Shown here: positions 17,704 through 25,667 of the stretch, in pieces | Layout of the letters: each line of letters opens with the position of its first letter | Numbering within the stretch: position 1 is the first letter of the stretch | Assembly: GCF_013267355.1 (NCBI RefSeq) | Contig: NZ_CP053985.1 | Location: forward strand, 6,510,001 to 6,574,000 | DNA: 64,000 bases | Reading direction: 5' to 3' | Origin: Achromobacter pestifer | Lineage (GTDB): Bacteria; Pseudomonadota; Gammaproteobacteria; Burkholderiales; Burkholderiaceae_B | Translations under genes and position numbers: made by a program | Notes under the pieces: generated by a model | The model's database searches: none | Told to the model about the DNA's origin: nothing | What the model saw: the letters and a program-made list of their open reading frames with translations, nothing else

Positions 17704-18861
17704 TTGAAGCCCCTTCTACACCCCGTGCGCGCGGTGCTGGTTTCGTGCGCCCTGCTGTCCTGTAGCGCCGCCTCGGCCGATGTCGGCGTCGGCGTCATCC
17801 TCTCGCTCACCGGCCCGGCCGCATCGCTGGGCGGCCCGGCCAAAAACGCCATCGACCTGCTGCCGCGCGCGATCGCGGGCGAGGCGGTGCGCTACATCGT
17901 GCTGGACGACGCCTCGGACGCCACCGGCGCCGCCCGCGCCTTCCGCAGGCTGGTCGACGAGCACAACGTGGACGTGGTGCTGGGCACCTCGGTCACGCCT
18001 GCCACCCTGACCCTGCTACCCATTGCCCAGGAGAAGAAGGTGCCCTTGATGAGCTTGGCGGCCGGCGCCAAGCTGGTCGAGCCCATGGACCCGCAGCGCC
18101 ACTGGGTGTTCAAGGTGGTGCAGAACGAAAACCTGATGGTCGCCAGCACCGTCGCGCACATGCAGGCCGCGGGCGTGAAGACGCTGGGTTACATCGGCTT
18201 TGCCGACGCCTACGGCGACAGCTGGCTGGCCGAAGTTTCCGCGCAGGCGCAGCGCGCCGGCATCAAGCTGGTCGCCACCGAGCGCTACGTGAAGACCGAC
18301 ACCAGCGTCACGGCGCAGACCCTGAAGCTGCTGGCCGCCAGACCGGATGCGGTCATCGTCGCGGCGTCCGGCACGCCTGGCGCGCTGCCGCAGAAGTCCC
18401 TGCGCGAGCGCGGCTATGCCGGCCGCATCTACCAGACCTACGGCATCGCCAACCGCGAGTTCCTGCGCATCGCCGGCAAGGACGCCGAGGGCGCGCTGTT
18501 CGCCGTGGGCCCGGTCGTGGTCGCCAGCCAGCTGGACGAGGCCAACCCGATACGCGCCGTCGCCATGGACCTGACGCAGCGCTACGAAGCCGCCCACGGC
18601 AAGGACTCCATGTCGGTGTTCGCGGCCAATGCCTGGGATGCCGGCATCGTGCTGCAGCAGGCATTGAAGGCCACCTTGCCCAAGGCCCGGCCGGGCACGC
18701 CGGAATTCCGGGCCGGCCTGCGCGACGCGCTGGAAGCGACCCGCGACGCCGTCACTTCCCAAGGCGTGTCCACCATGTCGCCCACCGACCACGAGGGCTA
18801 TGACGAGCGCGCCGCTGTCATGGTGCAGATCAAGGACGGCGGCTGGCGCTACGTCAAATAA
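17704..18861 (+). CDS. ABC transporter substrate-binding protein, branched-chain amino acid/aromatic acid type
   Basis: 385 aa starting at TTG with AAGGAG 8 bases upstream. Signal peptide ending near SAASA, then VGVGVILSLTGPAASLGGPAKNAIDL, the opening of Leu/Ile/Val-type periplasmic binding proteins (PF13458-like), and IGFADAYGDSWLAEV. No permease or ATPase genes are adjacent. It is followed after 14 bp by the Rieske oxygenase gene, so it probably binds the aromatic substrate of that enzyme, as in other LivK-like proteins beside ring-degrading genes. Confidence 0.88.
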   Translation: MKPLLHPVRAVLVSCALLSCSAASADVGVGVILSLTGPAASLGGPAKNAIDLLPRAIAGEAVRYIVLDDASDATGAARAFRRLVDEHNVDVVLGTSVTPATLTLLPIAQEKKVPLMSLAAGAKLVEPMDPQRHWVFKVVQNENLMVASTVAHMQAAGVKTLGYIGFADAYGDSWLAEVSAQAQRAGIKLVATERYVKTDTSVTAQTLKLLAARPDAVIVAASGTPGALPQKSLRERGYAGRIYQTYGIANREFLRIAGKDAEGALFAVGPVVVASQLDEANPIRAVAMDLTQRYEAAHGKDSMSVFAANAWDAGIVLQQALKATLPKARPGTPEFRAGLRDALEATRDAVTSQGVSTMSPTDHEGYDERAAVMVQIKDGGWRYVK

Positions 18862-18875
18862 ACAGGAGCAAACCC

Positions 18876-19946
18876 ATGTTCATCAAAAATACCTGGTACG
18901 TCGCCGCCTGGGACCAGGAAGTCAGCGCCGACGGCCTGTTCTCGCGCACCATCACCGGCGTGCCCGTGCTGATGTACCGCGACGGCGGCGGCCGGCTGGT
19001 GGCGCTGGAAGACCGCTGCTGCCATCGCGGCGCGCCCTTGTCGGTGGGACGGCGCGAAGGCGATTGCGTGCGCTGCATGTACCACGGCCTGAAATTCGAT
19101 CCCACCGGCGCCTGTGTCGAAGCGCCGGCGCAGGCGCGCATTCCGCCGCAGGCCCGGGTGCGCACCTTTCCGGTGGTGGAGCGGCACCGCTGGATCTGGA
19201 TCTGGATGGGCGATCCGGAACGCGCCGATCCGGCCCTCATCCCCGACACCCAATGGCTGGATCATCCCGATTGGCGCAGCCTGGACGGCTACATCCATTA
19301 CGACGTCAACTATCTGCTGATTGCCGACAACCTGCTCGATTTCTCGCACCTGCCCTTCGTGCATCCGACCACCCTGGGCGGCAGCGAAGACTATGCTTCG
19401 GTCTCGCCCAAGGTCGACCGGCTGCCCGACGGCGTGCGCATCACGCGCTGGACGCTCGATACCGAAGCGCCCGCCTTTGCCAAGAAAGTCCGCGAATGGC
19501 CCGGCCGGGTGGACCGCTGGAACATCTACAACTTCACTCTGCCGGGCATCCTGCTGATGGATTCGGGCATGGCCCCGGCCGGCGGCGGCGCGCAGGAAGG
19601 CAATCGCGCAGGCGCCATCGAGTTCCGCGGCTGCCAGGCCCTGACGCCAGAGACCGCGACCTCGACCCATTACTTCTTCGCGCATCCGCACAACTTCTCC
19701 ATCGACCGGCCGGAGATCACCGCGTCGATCCACCAGAGCGTGGTGGATGCCTTCGACGAAGACCGCGACATCATCACCGCGCAGCAGCGCTCACTGTCCC
19801 TGTCGCCGGACTTCAAGATGGTGCCGCTGTCCATCGACGCCGCGCTGTCCCAGTTCCGCTGGGTGGTGGCGCGCCGCGTCGAGGAAGAGCAGCAGCAGGC
19901 AACGGCGGGCGCGTCCGGCGTGCGGGCCGCGCAGGCGGTAGCCTGA
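18876..19946 (+). CDS. Rieske oxygenase, vanillate O-demethylase VanA-like
   Basis: 356 aa. Rieske [2Fe-2S] ligands Cys48-x-His50 (RCCHRGAPLS) and Cys67-x2-His70 (RCMYHGL). Mononuclear iron histidines His158 and His163 in DNLLDFSHLPFVH. The length and N-terminal NTWYVAAWDQEV are typical of the VanA/PobA-type group (Rieske class I), which demethylates or hydroxylates aromatic acids. The reductase follows after 1 bp. The exact substrate (vanillate or another methoxy/phenoxy acid) cannot be decided. Confidence 0.9.
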   Translation: MFIKNTWYVAAWDQEVSADGLFSRTITGVPVLMYRDGGGRLVALEDRCCHRGAPLSVGRREGDCVRCMYHGLKFDPTGACVEAPAQARIPPQARVRTFPVVERHRWIWIWMGDPERADPALIPDTQWLDHPDWRSLDGYIHYDVNYLLIADNLLDFSHLPFVHPTTLGGSEDYASVSPKVDRLPDGVRITRWTLDTEAPAFAKKVREWPGRVDRWNIYNFTLPGILLMDSGMAPAGGGAQEGNRAGAIEFRGCQALTPETATSTHYFFAHPHNFSIDRPEITASIHQSVVDAFDEDRDIITAQQRSLSLSPDFKMVPLSIDAALSQFRWVVARRVEEEQQQATAGASGVRAAQAVA

Positions 19947-19947
19947 G

Positions 19948-20898
19948 ATGCGGCGGCTAGTCGTCAGCCGCATCGTGCGCGAGGCGCGCGGCGTGCTCGG
20001 CCTGCATCTGCGCAGTCCCGACGGCGCCATGCTGCCAGCCTTCGAGGCCGGCGCGCATGTGGATATGGCGCTGGGCAATGGCCTGGTCAGGCAGTATTCC
20101 CTGTGCGGCGACCCGGCGGAGCTGGCGGTATACCGGCTGGGTATCGGCCTGGCGGCCGATACACGCGGCGGCTCGCGCTACGTCCATGAACAGCTGCGCC
20201 AGGGCGACCTGGTGGACATCGGGGAGCCCAGGCAATTGTTCGGGCTGCATGCGCAGGCCGCCGGCCATGTCTTCATCGCGGGCGGCATAGGCATCACGCC
20301 CATCCTCAGCATGATCCATGCATGCGTCAGGCGCGGCGAGCCCTGGCGGCTGCTGTACTGCGTGCGCGACCGCGACGCGGCCGCCTACCTGCCTGAACTG
20401 GCCGTCCACGGCGAGCGCGTGGCGCTGCATGTCGACAGCGAACAGGGCGGCGCGCGCTGCGACCTCGATGCCTATCTGGGCGCGCTGGGGGAACCGGGCC
20501 AGCATGTCTATTGCTGCGGACCCGGGCCGTTGATGGATGCGGTGGCCGCGGCCTGTGCACGCGGCGCAATCGCCTCGGCGCGCGTGCATTTCGAGCGCTT
20601 TGCCGCCAGCGCGCCCGCCACGGCCGAACCCGGCTCAAGCTTTACGCTGCGGCTCGCGCGCAGCGGCGGCTGCCACGAAGTGCCCGCGGACAAGTCGGTG
20701 CTGGATGTGCTGGAAGCGGCCGGCGTCGCCTGGCCATACTCCTGCCGCGAAGGCCTGTGCCGCAGCTGCGAAGCGGGCGTGCTGTCCGGCGAGGTGGATC
20801 ACCGCGACTACGTGCTCAGCGACGAGGAACGCGCCGCCAACCGCAGCATGATGGTCTGCGTGTCGCGCGGCCGCGGCACGCTGGAGCTGGACGTCTAG
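19948..20898 (+). CDS. VanB-type oxygenase reductase (FMN/NAD and plant-type 2Fe-2S)
   Basis: 316 aa. Flavin region RQYSLCGDP (residues 48-56), nucleotide-binding FIAGGIGITPIL (109-120), and a C-terminal plant-type ferredoxin with Cys266, Cys271, Cys274 and Cys304 (SCREGLCRSCEAG). It passes electrons from NAD(P)H to the Rieske subunit encoded just upstream. Its TAG and the TAG of the convergent GntR gene share the 4-base CTAG. Confidence 0.92.
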   Translation: MRRLVVSRIVREARGVLGLHLRSPDGAMLPAFEAGAHVDMALGNGLVRQYSLCGDPAELAVYRLGIGLAADTRGGSRYVHEQLRQGDLVDIGEPRQLFGLHAQAAGHVFIAGGIGITPILSMIHACVRRGEPWRLLYCVRDRDAAAYLPELAVHGERVALHVDSEQGGARCDLDAYLGALGEPGQHVYCCGPGPLMDAVAAACARGAIASARVHFERFAASAPATAEPGSSFTLRLARSGGCHEVPADKSVLDVLEAAGVAWPYSCREGLCRSCEAGVLSGEVDHRDYVLSDEERAANRSMMVCVSRGRGTLELDV

Positions 20899-21623
20899 GC
20901 GGGTTCCTGCAAGGCCGACGCATCCAGCAGATGGTCGACGATGGCGAGTATCTGCTCGGCGGCTTCGGCGATGTGCCGCTCCAGCGCGGCCTCGGCTTCT
21001 TCGGCTCGGCCCTGCCGCGCCAGCGCGATCAGCGCGCTATGCTCGTCGTGGGCCTGCTGGCGGATCGGCGCGTTGACGACCTGGAAGCGGAAGTAGCGTT
21101 CGGATTTTTCGTGCAGCGCGCGCACCATGGCCAGCGCGGCGGGACGTTGCGCCGAACGGTACAGCAGTTCGTGCAGCTGCCAGTTCAGGCGCCCCCATTG
21201 CTCGGGCTCGGCCGTGTCCATCTGCGCCACCACCTGGCTCGCCAGCTCCAGATCCTGGGTCTCGCGCTGCTGCACGGCCAAGCGCAACAGCCACGGCTCC
21301 AGCCGCAGGCGGATGTCGAAGAACTCCTGCACCTCGGCGCGCGACAGCATGGAGACGTAGGCGCCGCGGTGCGGAATCATGTCTATCAGCCCTTCGGCGC
21401 TAAGCTGGCGGATGGCCTCGCGCACCGGCAGCCGGCTCACGCCCAGTTCCTCGGCGAACAGTTCCTGGCGCAGCGCCGAGCCGGGAGGAATCGCGCCGGA
21501 CAGGATGCGGTCGCGTAGTTCGTCGACCACCAGTTCGACGGCGGTCTTGCGCACGAGGCGGCCGGGGGTGGCGGCCTGGGGACGGGACGGGCTGGGAGCG
21601 GATAACGGCGAATTCTGGGACAT
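20895..21623 (-). CDS. GntR-family regulator (FadR/FCD subfamily)
   Basis: 242 aa from the ATG at 21623, which has AGGCAGG upstream; an in-frame extension to 21692 lacks a ribosome site. Winged helix ELVVDELRDRILSGAIPPGSALR...GVSRLPVREAIRQL (about residues 30-90), then the helical FCD metal/ligand domain. It diverges from the dapA-like gene and the gap carries TTGGATCC repeats that fit a GntR site. It might also act on the convergent vanAB-like genes, but that is less likely. Confidence 0.9.
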   Translation of the reverse strand: MSQNSPLSAPSPSRPQAATPGRLVRKTAVELVVDELRDRILSGAIPPGSALRQELFAEELGVSRLPVREAIRQLSAEGLIDMIPHRGAYVSMLSRAEVQEFFDIRLRLEPWLLRLAVQQRETQDLELASQVVAQMDTAEPEQWGRLNWQLHELLYRSAQRPAALAMVRALHEKSERYFRFQVVNAPIRQQAHDEHSALIALARQGRAEEAEAALERHIAEAAEQILAIVDHLLDASALQEPA

Positions 21624-21748
21624 GAAACCTGCCTGGTTGCGCCGTGCGGCGGAGGCGGCACGGGAGGGTCTGGCGGGAACCAGGGCCGCCATGCCCAGGA
21701 AAACCCCGAGAGACAGCCGGTGCCCGCAGCCCTTTTAATGTGAGTATA

Positions 21749-21757
21749 TTGGATCCA
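21749..21757. promoter_or_regulatory. GntR operator-like site A (TTGGATCCA)
   Basis: TTGGATCCA overlaps a -10-like TATATT (21745-21750). It matches nine of ten positions of site B at 21831. Between the divergent GntR and dapA-like genes. Confidence 0.5.
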
Positions 21758-21819
21758 TGATCCAGTTCAAGCCAGCGCTCCCCAGGCGCCGGTCCGAGGC
21801 CTGTGCCTCGTTTTTTTAA
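21757..21819 (+). other. Possible 20-codon leader ORF ending in a terminator
   Basis: ATG at 21757 opens MIQFKPALPRRRSEACASFF and stops at TAA in the T run of the terminator at 21795-21817. If transcription starts just after TATATT (21745-21750) the ORF would be almost leaderless. Coding is unproven; a short ORF can arise by chance here. Confidence 0.25.
21795..21817 (+). terminator. Rho-independent terminator in the leader of the dapA-like gene
   Basis: CGAGGC-CTGT-GCCTCG followed by seven T residues: a textbook plus-strand intrinsic terminator. No plus-strand gene ends here (vanB-like ends about 900 bp upstream). The dapA-like gene starts 85 bp downstream, so it may act as an attenuator or end a short RNA. 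Confidence 0.75.
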
Positions 21820-21830
21820 GCCCCATATTT

Positions 21831-21840
21831 TTGGATCCAA
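21831..21840. promoter_or_regulatory. GntR operator-like site B (TTGGATCCAA)
   Basis: Perfect 10-bp palindrome within TTTGGATCCAAT, 62 bp before the dapA-like start; two more TATCCAA copies follow at 21841-21861. FCD-type GntR proteins usually bind short palindromes of this kind. Confidence 0.55.
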
Positions 21841-21901
21841 TATCCAATAACCAGTATCCAACCGGACCAAACCGGACGGACCGCGCATCAGGAGCCGCAG
21901 C

Positions 21902-22804
21902 ATGAGCATTCAATGGCAAGGCGTATTCCCCGCCGTCACCACCAAGCTGAAACCCGATTTTTCGCTGGATCTGGAGGCCATCCGCCAGGGACTGGAACGC
22001 CTGATCGAGAATGGCGTGGGCGGCGTGGTGATGATGGGCATGGTGGGCGAAAACGCCCAGCTCTCGCCCGAGGAAAAACTGCAGGTGCTGCGCACCGCCG
22101 TGGACACCGTGCGCGGACGGGTGCCGGTGATCTCGGGCGTGGCCGAAACCGGCACCGCGCGCGCTGCGGCCTTCGCCCAGGAAGCCGCGCGCATCGGCGT
22201 GAACGGCCTGATGGTGTTCCCCGGCCTGACCTACAAGTCCGACGGCCGCGAGACCGTGGCCTTCTACCGCGCCGTGGCGCGCGCCAGCGCCCTGCCGATC
22301 CTGCTCTACAACAACCCGCGCGGCTACGGCGTGGACCTGACGCCGGACCTGGTGGCCGAACTGCTGGAAGAGCCGACCATCGTCGCCATCAAGGAGGAGT
22401 CCTACGACACCACCCGCGTGACCGACCTGATCACGCGCTTTGGCGGCCGGCTGGCCGTGGTCTGCGGCGTCGACGACCTGATCCTGGAAAGCGCCGCGCT
22501 GGGCGTGACGGCCTGGGTATCGGGCATGGCCAACGCGGTGCCCAAGGCCTCGGTGGATCTGCTGAAACTGGCCGTCGAAGGCGATTTCGTGCGGGCCCGC
22601 AAGCTTTATGCCGCATTGACGCCACTGTTCCACCTGGACACGGTGGTCAAGCTGGTGCAGCACATCAAGCTGGCCGAGCACCTGATCACCGGCAGCGCCG
22701 AAACCGTCAAGCCGCCGCGCCTGGACCTGGCCGGGGCCGAACGCGAACGCACCATCGCCATCACCAAACAGACGCTCGCGGACCTTTCCGCCCTGGGCTA
22801 CTGA
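21902..22804 (+). CDS. DapA/DHDPS-family lyase (keto-deoxy sugar-acid aldolase or dehydratase)
   Basis: 300 aa TIM-barrel enzyme. The Schiff-base Lys is Lys164 (VAIKEES) and the catalytic Tyr is Tyr136 (LLYNNPRGYG). The GxxGE loop is GMVGEN (46-51), not the GTTGE of true dihydrodipicolinate synthase, and the gene sits with a Bug protein and a GntR regulator. This points to catabolism of a 2-keto-3-deoxy acid rather than lysine synthesis. AGGAG lies 7 bases before the ATG. The next gene starts 16 bp downstream. Confidence 0.88.
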   Translation: MSIQWQGVFPAVTTKLKPDFSLDLEAIRQGLERLIENGVGGVVMMGMVGENAQLSPEEKLQVLRTAVDTVRGRVPVISGVAETGTARAAAFAQEAARIGVNGLMVFPGLTYKSDGRETVAFYRAVARASALPILLYNNPRGYGVDLTPDLVAELLEEPTIVAIKEESYDTTRVTDLITRFGGRLAVVCGVDDLILESAALGVTAWVSGMANAVPKASVDLLKLAVEGDFVRARKLYAALTPLFHLDTVVKLVQHIKLAEHLITGSAETVKPPRLDLAGAERERTIAITKQTLADLSALGY

Positions 22805-22820
22805 TACCGGAGCCGCCACC

Positions 22821-23786
22821 ATGCGCCCCTACCGCCTGACCGCGCTGGTCTTCAGCGCCCTGTCCGCAGTTTCCGTCCTGTCCGCCGCGCATGCCGCGGA
22901 CTACCCTGCCCGCTCGATGGAATTGGTGGTCGCCTACCAGCCCGGCGGCGGCAGCGACAATACCGCGCGCGCCATCGCCGAGGCGGTGCGCCCGCCCATG
23001 CTGGCGCAGCCTACGGTGGTGATCAACAAGCCCGGCGCCAGCGGCTCCATCGGCTGGGCCTACGTCGCCAATGCGCAGCCCGACGGCTACCGGCTGGTGC
23101 TGATGACGCCTGAAATGCTGGTGGTGCCGCTGATGGGCATAGGCAAGACCACGGTCGGCGACTTCCAGCCCATCGCCCGCTTCACCGATGATCCCTCGTC
23201 GGTCACGGTGCGCGCCGACGCGCCCTGGAAGACGGTGGAGGAATTCCTGGCGGACGCCAAGAAGAATCCCGAGCGCGTCGCCGTGTCCAACGCCGGCATC
23301 GGCACCGTGCCGCACATGGCGGCGGCAGCGCTGGGCGAACAGGCCGGGGTGAAATTCGTGCACGTGCCCTACCAAGGCTCGGCCCCGGCCATCATGGGCC
23401 TCCTGGCGGGCGACGTGCAGGCCACGACGGTCGCCTACGCCGAACTGCAGCAGCATGTCGAGACCGGCAAGTTGCGCACCCTGGCCGTCATGGCGCCCAA
23501 GCGCCTGGACAACCTGCCCGCCGTGCCGACCATGAAGGAGAAAGGCGCGGACCTGCAATTCAGCGTCTGGCGCGGCATCGGCCTGCCCAAGGCCACCCCC
23601 GCGGACGCGGTCGAAAAATGGCGGGCCGCGGCCCGCCAGGTAGCGCAATCGCAGGACTTCCAAACGCTGATGCGCAAGCAGAACCTGACGCCCTCCTACG
23701 CCGATCTGCCGCAGTTCACGGCCGACGTGGCGCGCCAGGAGGAAGCGTTCAAGGCCTTGGTGCCGAAGCTCAATCTGAAACCCTGA
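22821..23786 (+). CDS. Bug/TctC-type periplasmic substrate-binding protein
   Basis: 321 aa with a signal peptide ending near AHAADYPAR. Bug pattern: MELVVAYQPGGGSDNTARAI, NKPGASGSIGWAYVANAQPDG, VPYQGSAPAIMGLLAGD. It forms an operon with the dapA-like lyase, so the ligand is probably the acid that enters that pathway. The gene ends facing another Bug gene on the opposite strand. Confidence 0.92.
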   Translation: MRPYRLTALVFSALSAVSVLSAAHAADYPARSMELVVAYQPGGGSDNTARAIAEAVRPPMLAQPTVVINKPGASGSIGWAYVANAQPDGYRLVLMTPEMLVVPLMGIGKTTVGDFQPIARFTDDPSSVTVRADAPWKTVEEFLADAKKNPERVAVSNAGIGTVPHMAAAALGEQAGVKFVHVPYQGSAPAIMGLLAGDVQATTVAYAELQQHVETGKLRTLAVMAPKRLDNLPAVPTMKEKGADLQFSVWRGIGLPKATPADAVEKWRAAARQVAQSQDFQTLMRKQNLTPSYADLPQFTADVARQEEAFKALVPKLNLKP

Positions 23787-23818
23787 GCATCCAGCCTTGA
23801 GCGCAAAACCCTGAACGG

Positions 23819-23841
23819 CAGCGGGCGCGGCGCGCCCGCTG
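23819..23841. terminator. Hairpin between two convergent Bug genes
   Basis: A perfect 10-bp GC-rich stem (CAGCGGGCGC with GCGCCCGCTG) and a 3-nt loop, in the 66-bp gap where two operons meet. No T run, but the position suggests a shared bidirectional stop. Confidence 0.5.
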
Positions 23842-23852
23842 GCCTGATCCGC

Positions 23853-24842
23853 TTATTCCACCGTCGCCCCTGACTTCTTCACGACCTCCGCCCAGCGCGG
23901 GATTTCCGTCGCCATCAGGTCGCGCAACTGCTCGGGCGTGCTGCCGACCAGTTCCATCCCCATGGTCTTGCCCAGCTTCTCCTGCACGTCCGGCTCTTTC
24001 ACGATCAAGGCGATTTCCTGGGCCAGCTTGTCGAGGATGGGTTTGGGCGTGCCCTTGGGCGCGTACACCGCCTGCCACGACGCCATCTGGAAGCCCGGCA
24101 CGCCGGCTTCCTGCATGGTCGGCACCTCGGGCGCCAGCGCGATGCGGTCCTTGGTGGTCACGGCCAGGAGCTTGAGCTTGCCGGTCTGCAGCAGGGGCAA
24201 GGCCGCCGTCATCTGGTCGAACATGAAGGTCACCGCGCCCGAGGACACGTCCACCATGGCGGGCGGCGTGCCCTTGTACGGCACGTGCGTGAGCGGCACG
24301 CCTATCATGCTGGAGAACAGCTCGCCGGCCAGGTGCGTGGAAGTGCCCGCGCCCGAGGACGCGAAGGTGCGCTTGGTCGGATCACGCTTCAACAGCGCGA
24401 TCAGGTCGGCCACGGAATTCACGCCCAGGTTGGGATCCACCAGCAGCACATTGGGCAGGTAGGCGATCAGCGAAACCGGCTCGAAATCCTTGACCGGGTC
24501 GTACTTCAGGTTCTTGTACAGGCTGGCGTTGATGGCGTGCGTGCTGATGGTGCCGCCGAACAGCGTGTAGCCATCCGGCGCGGCCTTGGCCACATAGGTC
24601 GCGCCGATGCCGCCCGCGGCTCCTGGCTTGTTCTCGACGATGACGTTCTGGTGCAGGCGGTCGCCCAGCTTCTGGGCCAGCACCCGGCCCACCACGTCGG
24701 TCGAGCCGCCCACGGTGAACGGGACCACATAGGAAATCGGCTTCTGCGCCGGCCAATCGGCGGCCTGGGCGGGCGCCGCCAGCGTGCCCAGCGTGGCGGC
24801 GGCCAGCAGCGCGGCCAGCGCGCTGCGTCGTTGCATATTCAT
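23853..24842 (-). CDS. Bug/TctC-type periplasmic substrate-binding protein
   Basis: 329 aa. Signal peptide through AAPAQAADWPAQ, then ISYVVPFTVGGSTDVVGRVL, NKPGAAGGIGATYVAKAAPDG, VPYKGTPPAMVDVSSG. Last gene of the IlvD-like/RraA-like/Bug operon (58-bp gap), so a sugar acid is a plausible ligand. It is clearly divergent from the Bug protein that faces it, so this is not a recent duplication. Confidence 0.92.
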   Translation of the reverse strand: MNMQRRSALAALLAAATLGTLAAPAQAADWPAQKPISYVVPFTVGGSTDVVGRVLAQKLGDRLHQNVIVENKPGAAGGIGATYVAKAAPDGYTLFGGTISTHAINASLYKNLKYDPVKDFEPVSLIAYLPNVLLVDPNLGVNSVADLIALLKRDPTKRTFASSGAGTSTHLAGELFSSMIGVPLTHVPYKGTPPAMVDVSSGAVTFMFDQMTAALPLLQTGKLKLLAVTTKDRIALAPEVPTMQEAGVPGFQMASWQAVYAPKGTPKPILDKLAQEIALIVKEPDVQEKLGKTMGMELVGSTPEQLRDLMATEIPRWAEVVKKSGATVE

Positions 24843-24900
24843 GGTTGTCTCCTGCCTGTTTTTTGGCTTGTGGGGTTGCCGGCGGCGCCGGCGGCAAGGC

Positions 24901-25620
24901 TCAGCGGCCCTGTTGCTTGCGCCACGCGGCGAACTTGTCCCTGGTGCCGGGGTCGGTGGGCGGATACAGCCCCAGGATGGACGCGCCCTCCTGCACCTCG
25001 CTGGTCACGAAGTCCTCGAAAGCCGTCATCTCCACGGCCTCGACGGCGATCTCGTCGGCCAGGTGGGCGGGTATCACCACCACGCCCTCGCGGTCGCCCA
25101 CGACGATGTCGCCCGGCCACACCGCCACGTCGCCGCAGCCGATGGGCGCGTTGATGTCCAAGGCCTGGTGCAGGGTCAGGTTGGTGGGAGCCGACGGCCG
25201 TTGGTGATAGGCGGCAAAGCCCAGCTCGGCAATCTCGGGCGAATCGCGGAAACCGCCGTCCGTCACTACCCCGGCCACGCCGCGCTTCATCAGCCGCGTG
25301 ACCAGGATGGAGCCCGCGGAAGCGGCGCGCGCGTCCTTGCGGCTGTCCATCACCAGCACCGCGCCTTGCGGGCAGGTCTCGACGGCGACGCGCTGCGGAT
25401 GGGCGCGGTCCTCGAACACCTTGATGGTGTTCAGGTCCTCGCGCGCCGGGATGTAGCGCAGGGTGAAAGCGGGGCCGACCATATTGGGCAGCGCGGCGTT
25501 CAGCGGACGCACGTCCTGGATGAACTGGTTGCGCAGGCCGCGCTTGAACAAGGCCGTGCACAGGGTGGCGGTGCTGACGCCGGCCAGGCGGGCGCGGGTT
25601 TCGGGTTTCATTTGGGACAC
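24901..25620 (-). CDS. RraA-like aldolase (4-hydroxy-4-methyl-2-oxoglutarate aldolase family)
   Basis: About 239 aa. GTG at 25620 is chosen because GGAG lies 6 bases upstream; the ATG at 25611 has no spaced ribosome site. The RraA fold signature is present: GPAFTLRYIP, VVTDGGFRDSPEIAELGF with the substrate Arg-Asp, and GCGDVAVWPGDIVVGDREGV. Non-regulatory members are metal-dependent aldolases or oxaloacetate decarboxylases acting on 4-hydroxy-2-keto acids. In an operon after the sugar-acid dehydratase, it could cleave the keto-deoxy product. Confidence 0.87.
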   Translation of the reverse strand: MSQMKPETRARLAGVSTATLCTALFKRGLRNQFIQDVRPLNAALPNMVGPAFTLRYIPAREDLNTIKVFEDRAHPQRVAVETCPQGAVLVMDSRKDARAASAGSILVTRLMKRGVAGVVTDGGFRDSPEIAELGFAAYHQRPSAPTNLTLHQALDINAPIGCGDVAVWPGDIVVGDREGVVVIPAHLADEIAVEAVEMTAFEDFVTSEVQEGASILGLYPPTDPGTRDKFAAWRKQQGR

Positions 25621-25667
25621 GATGGCTCCGGGGGCTGAAGACTGTTGGGGTAAGACGCGGACGGCGC

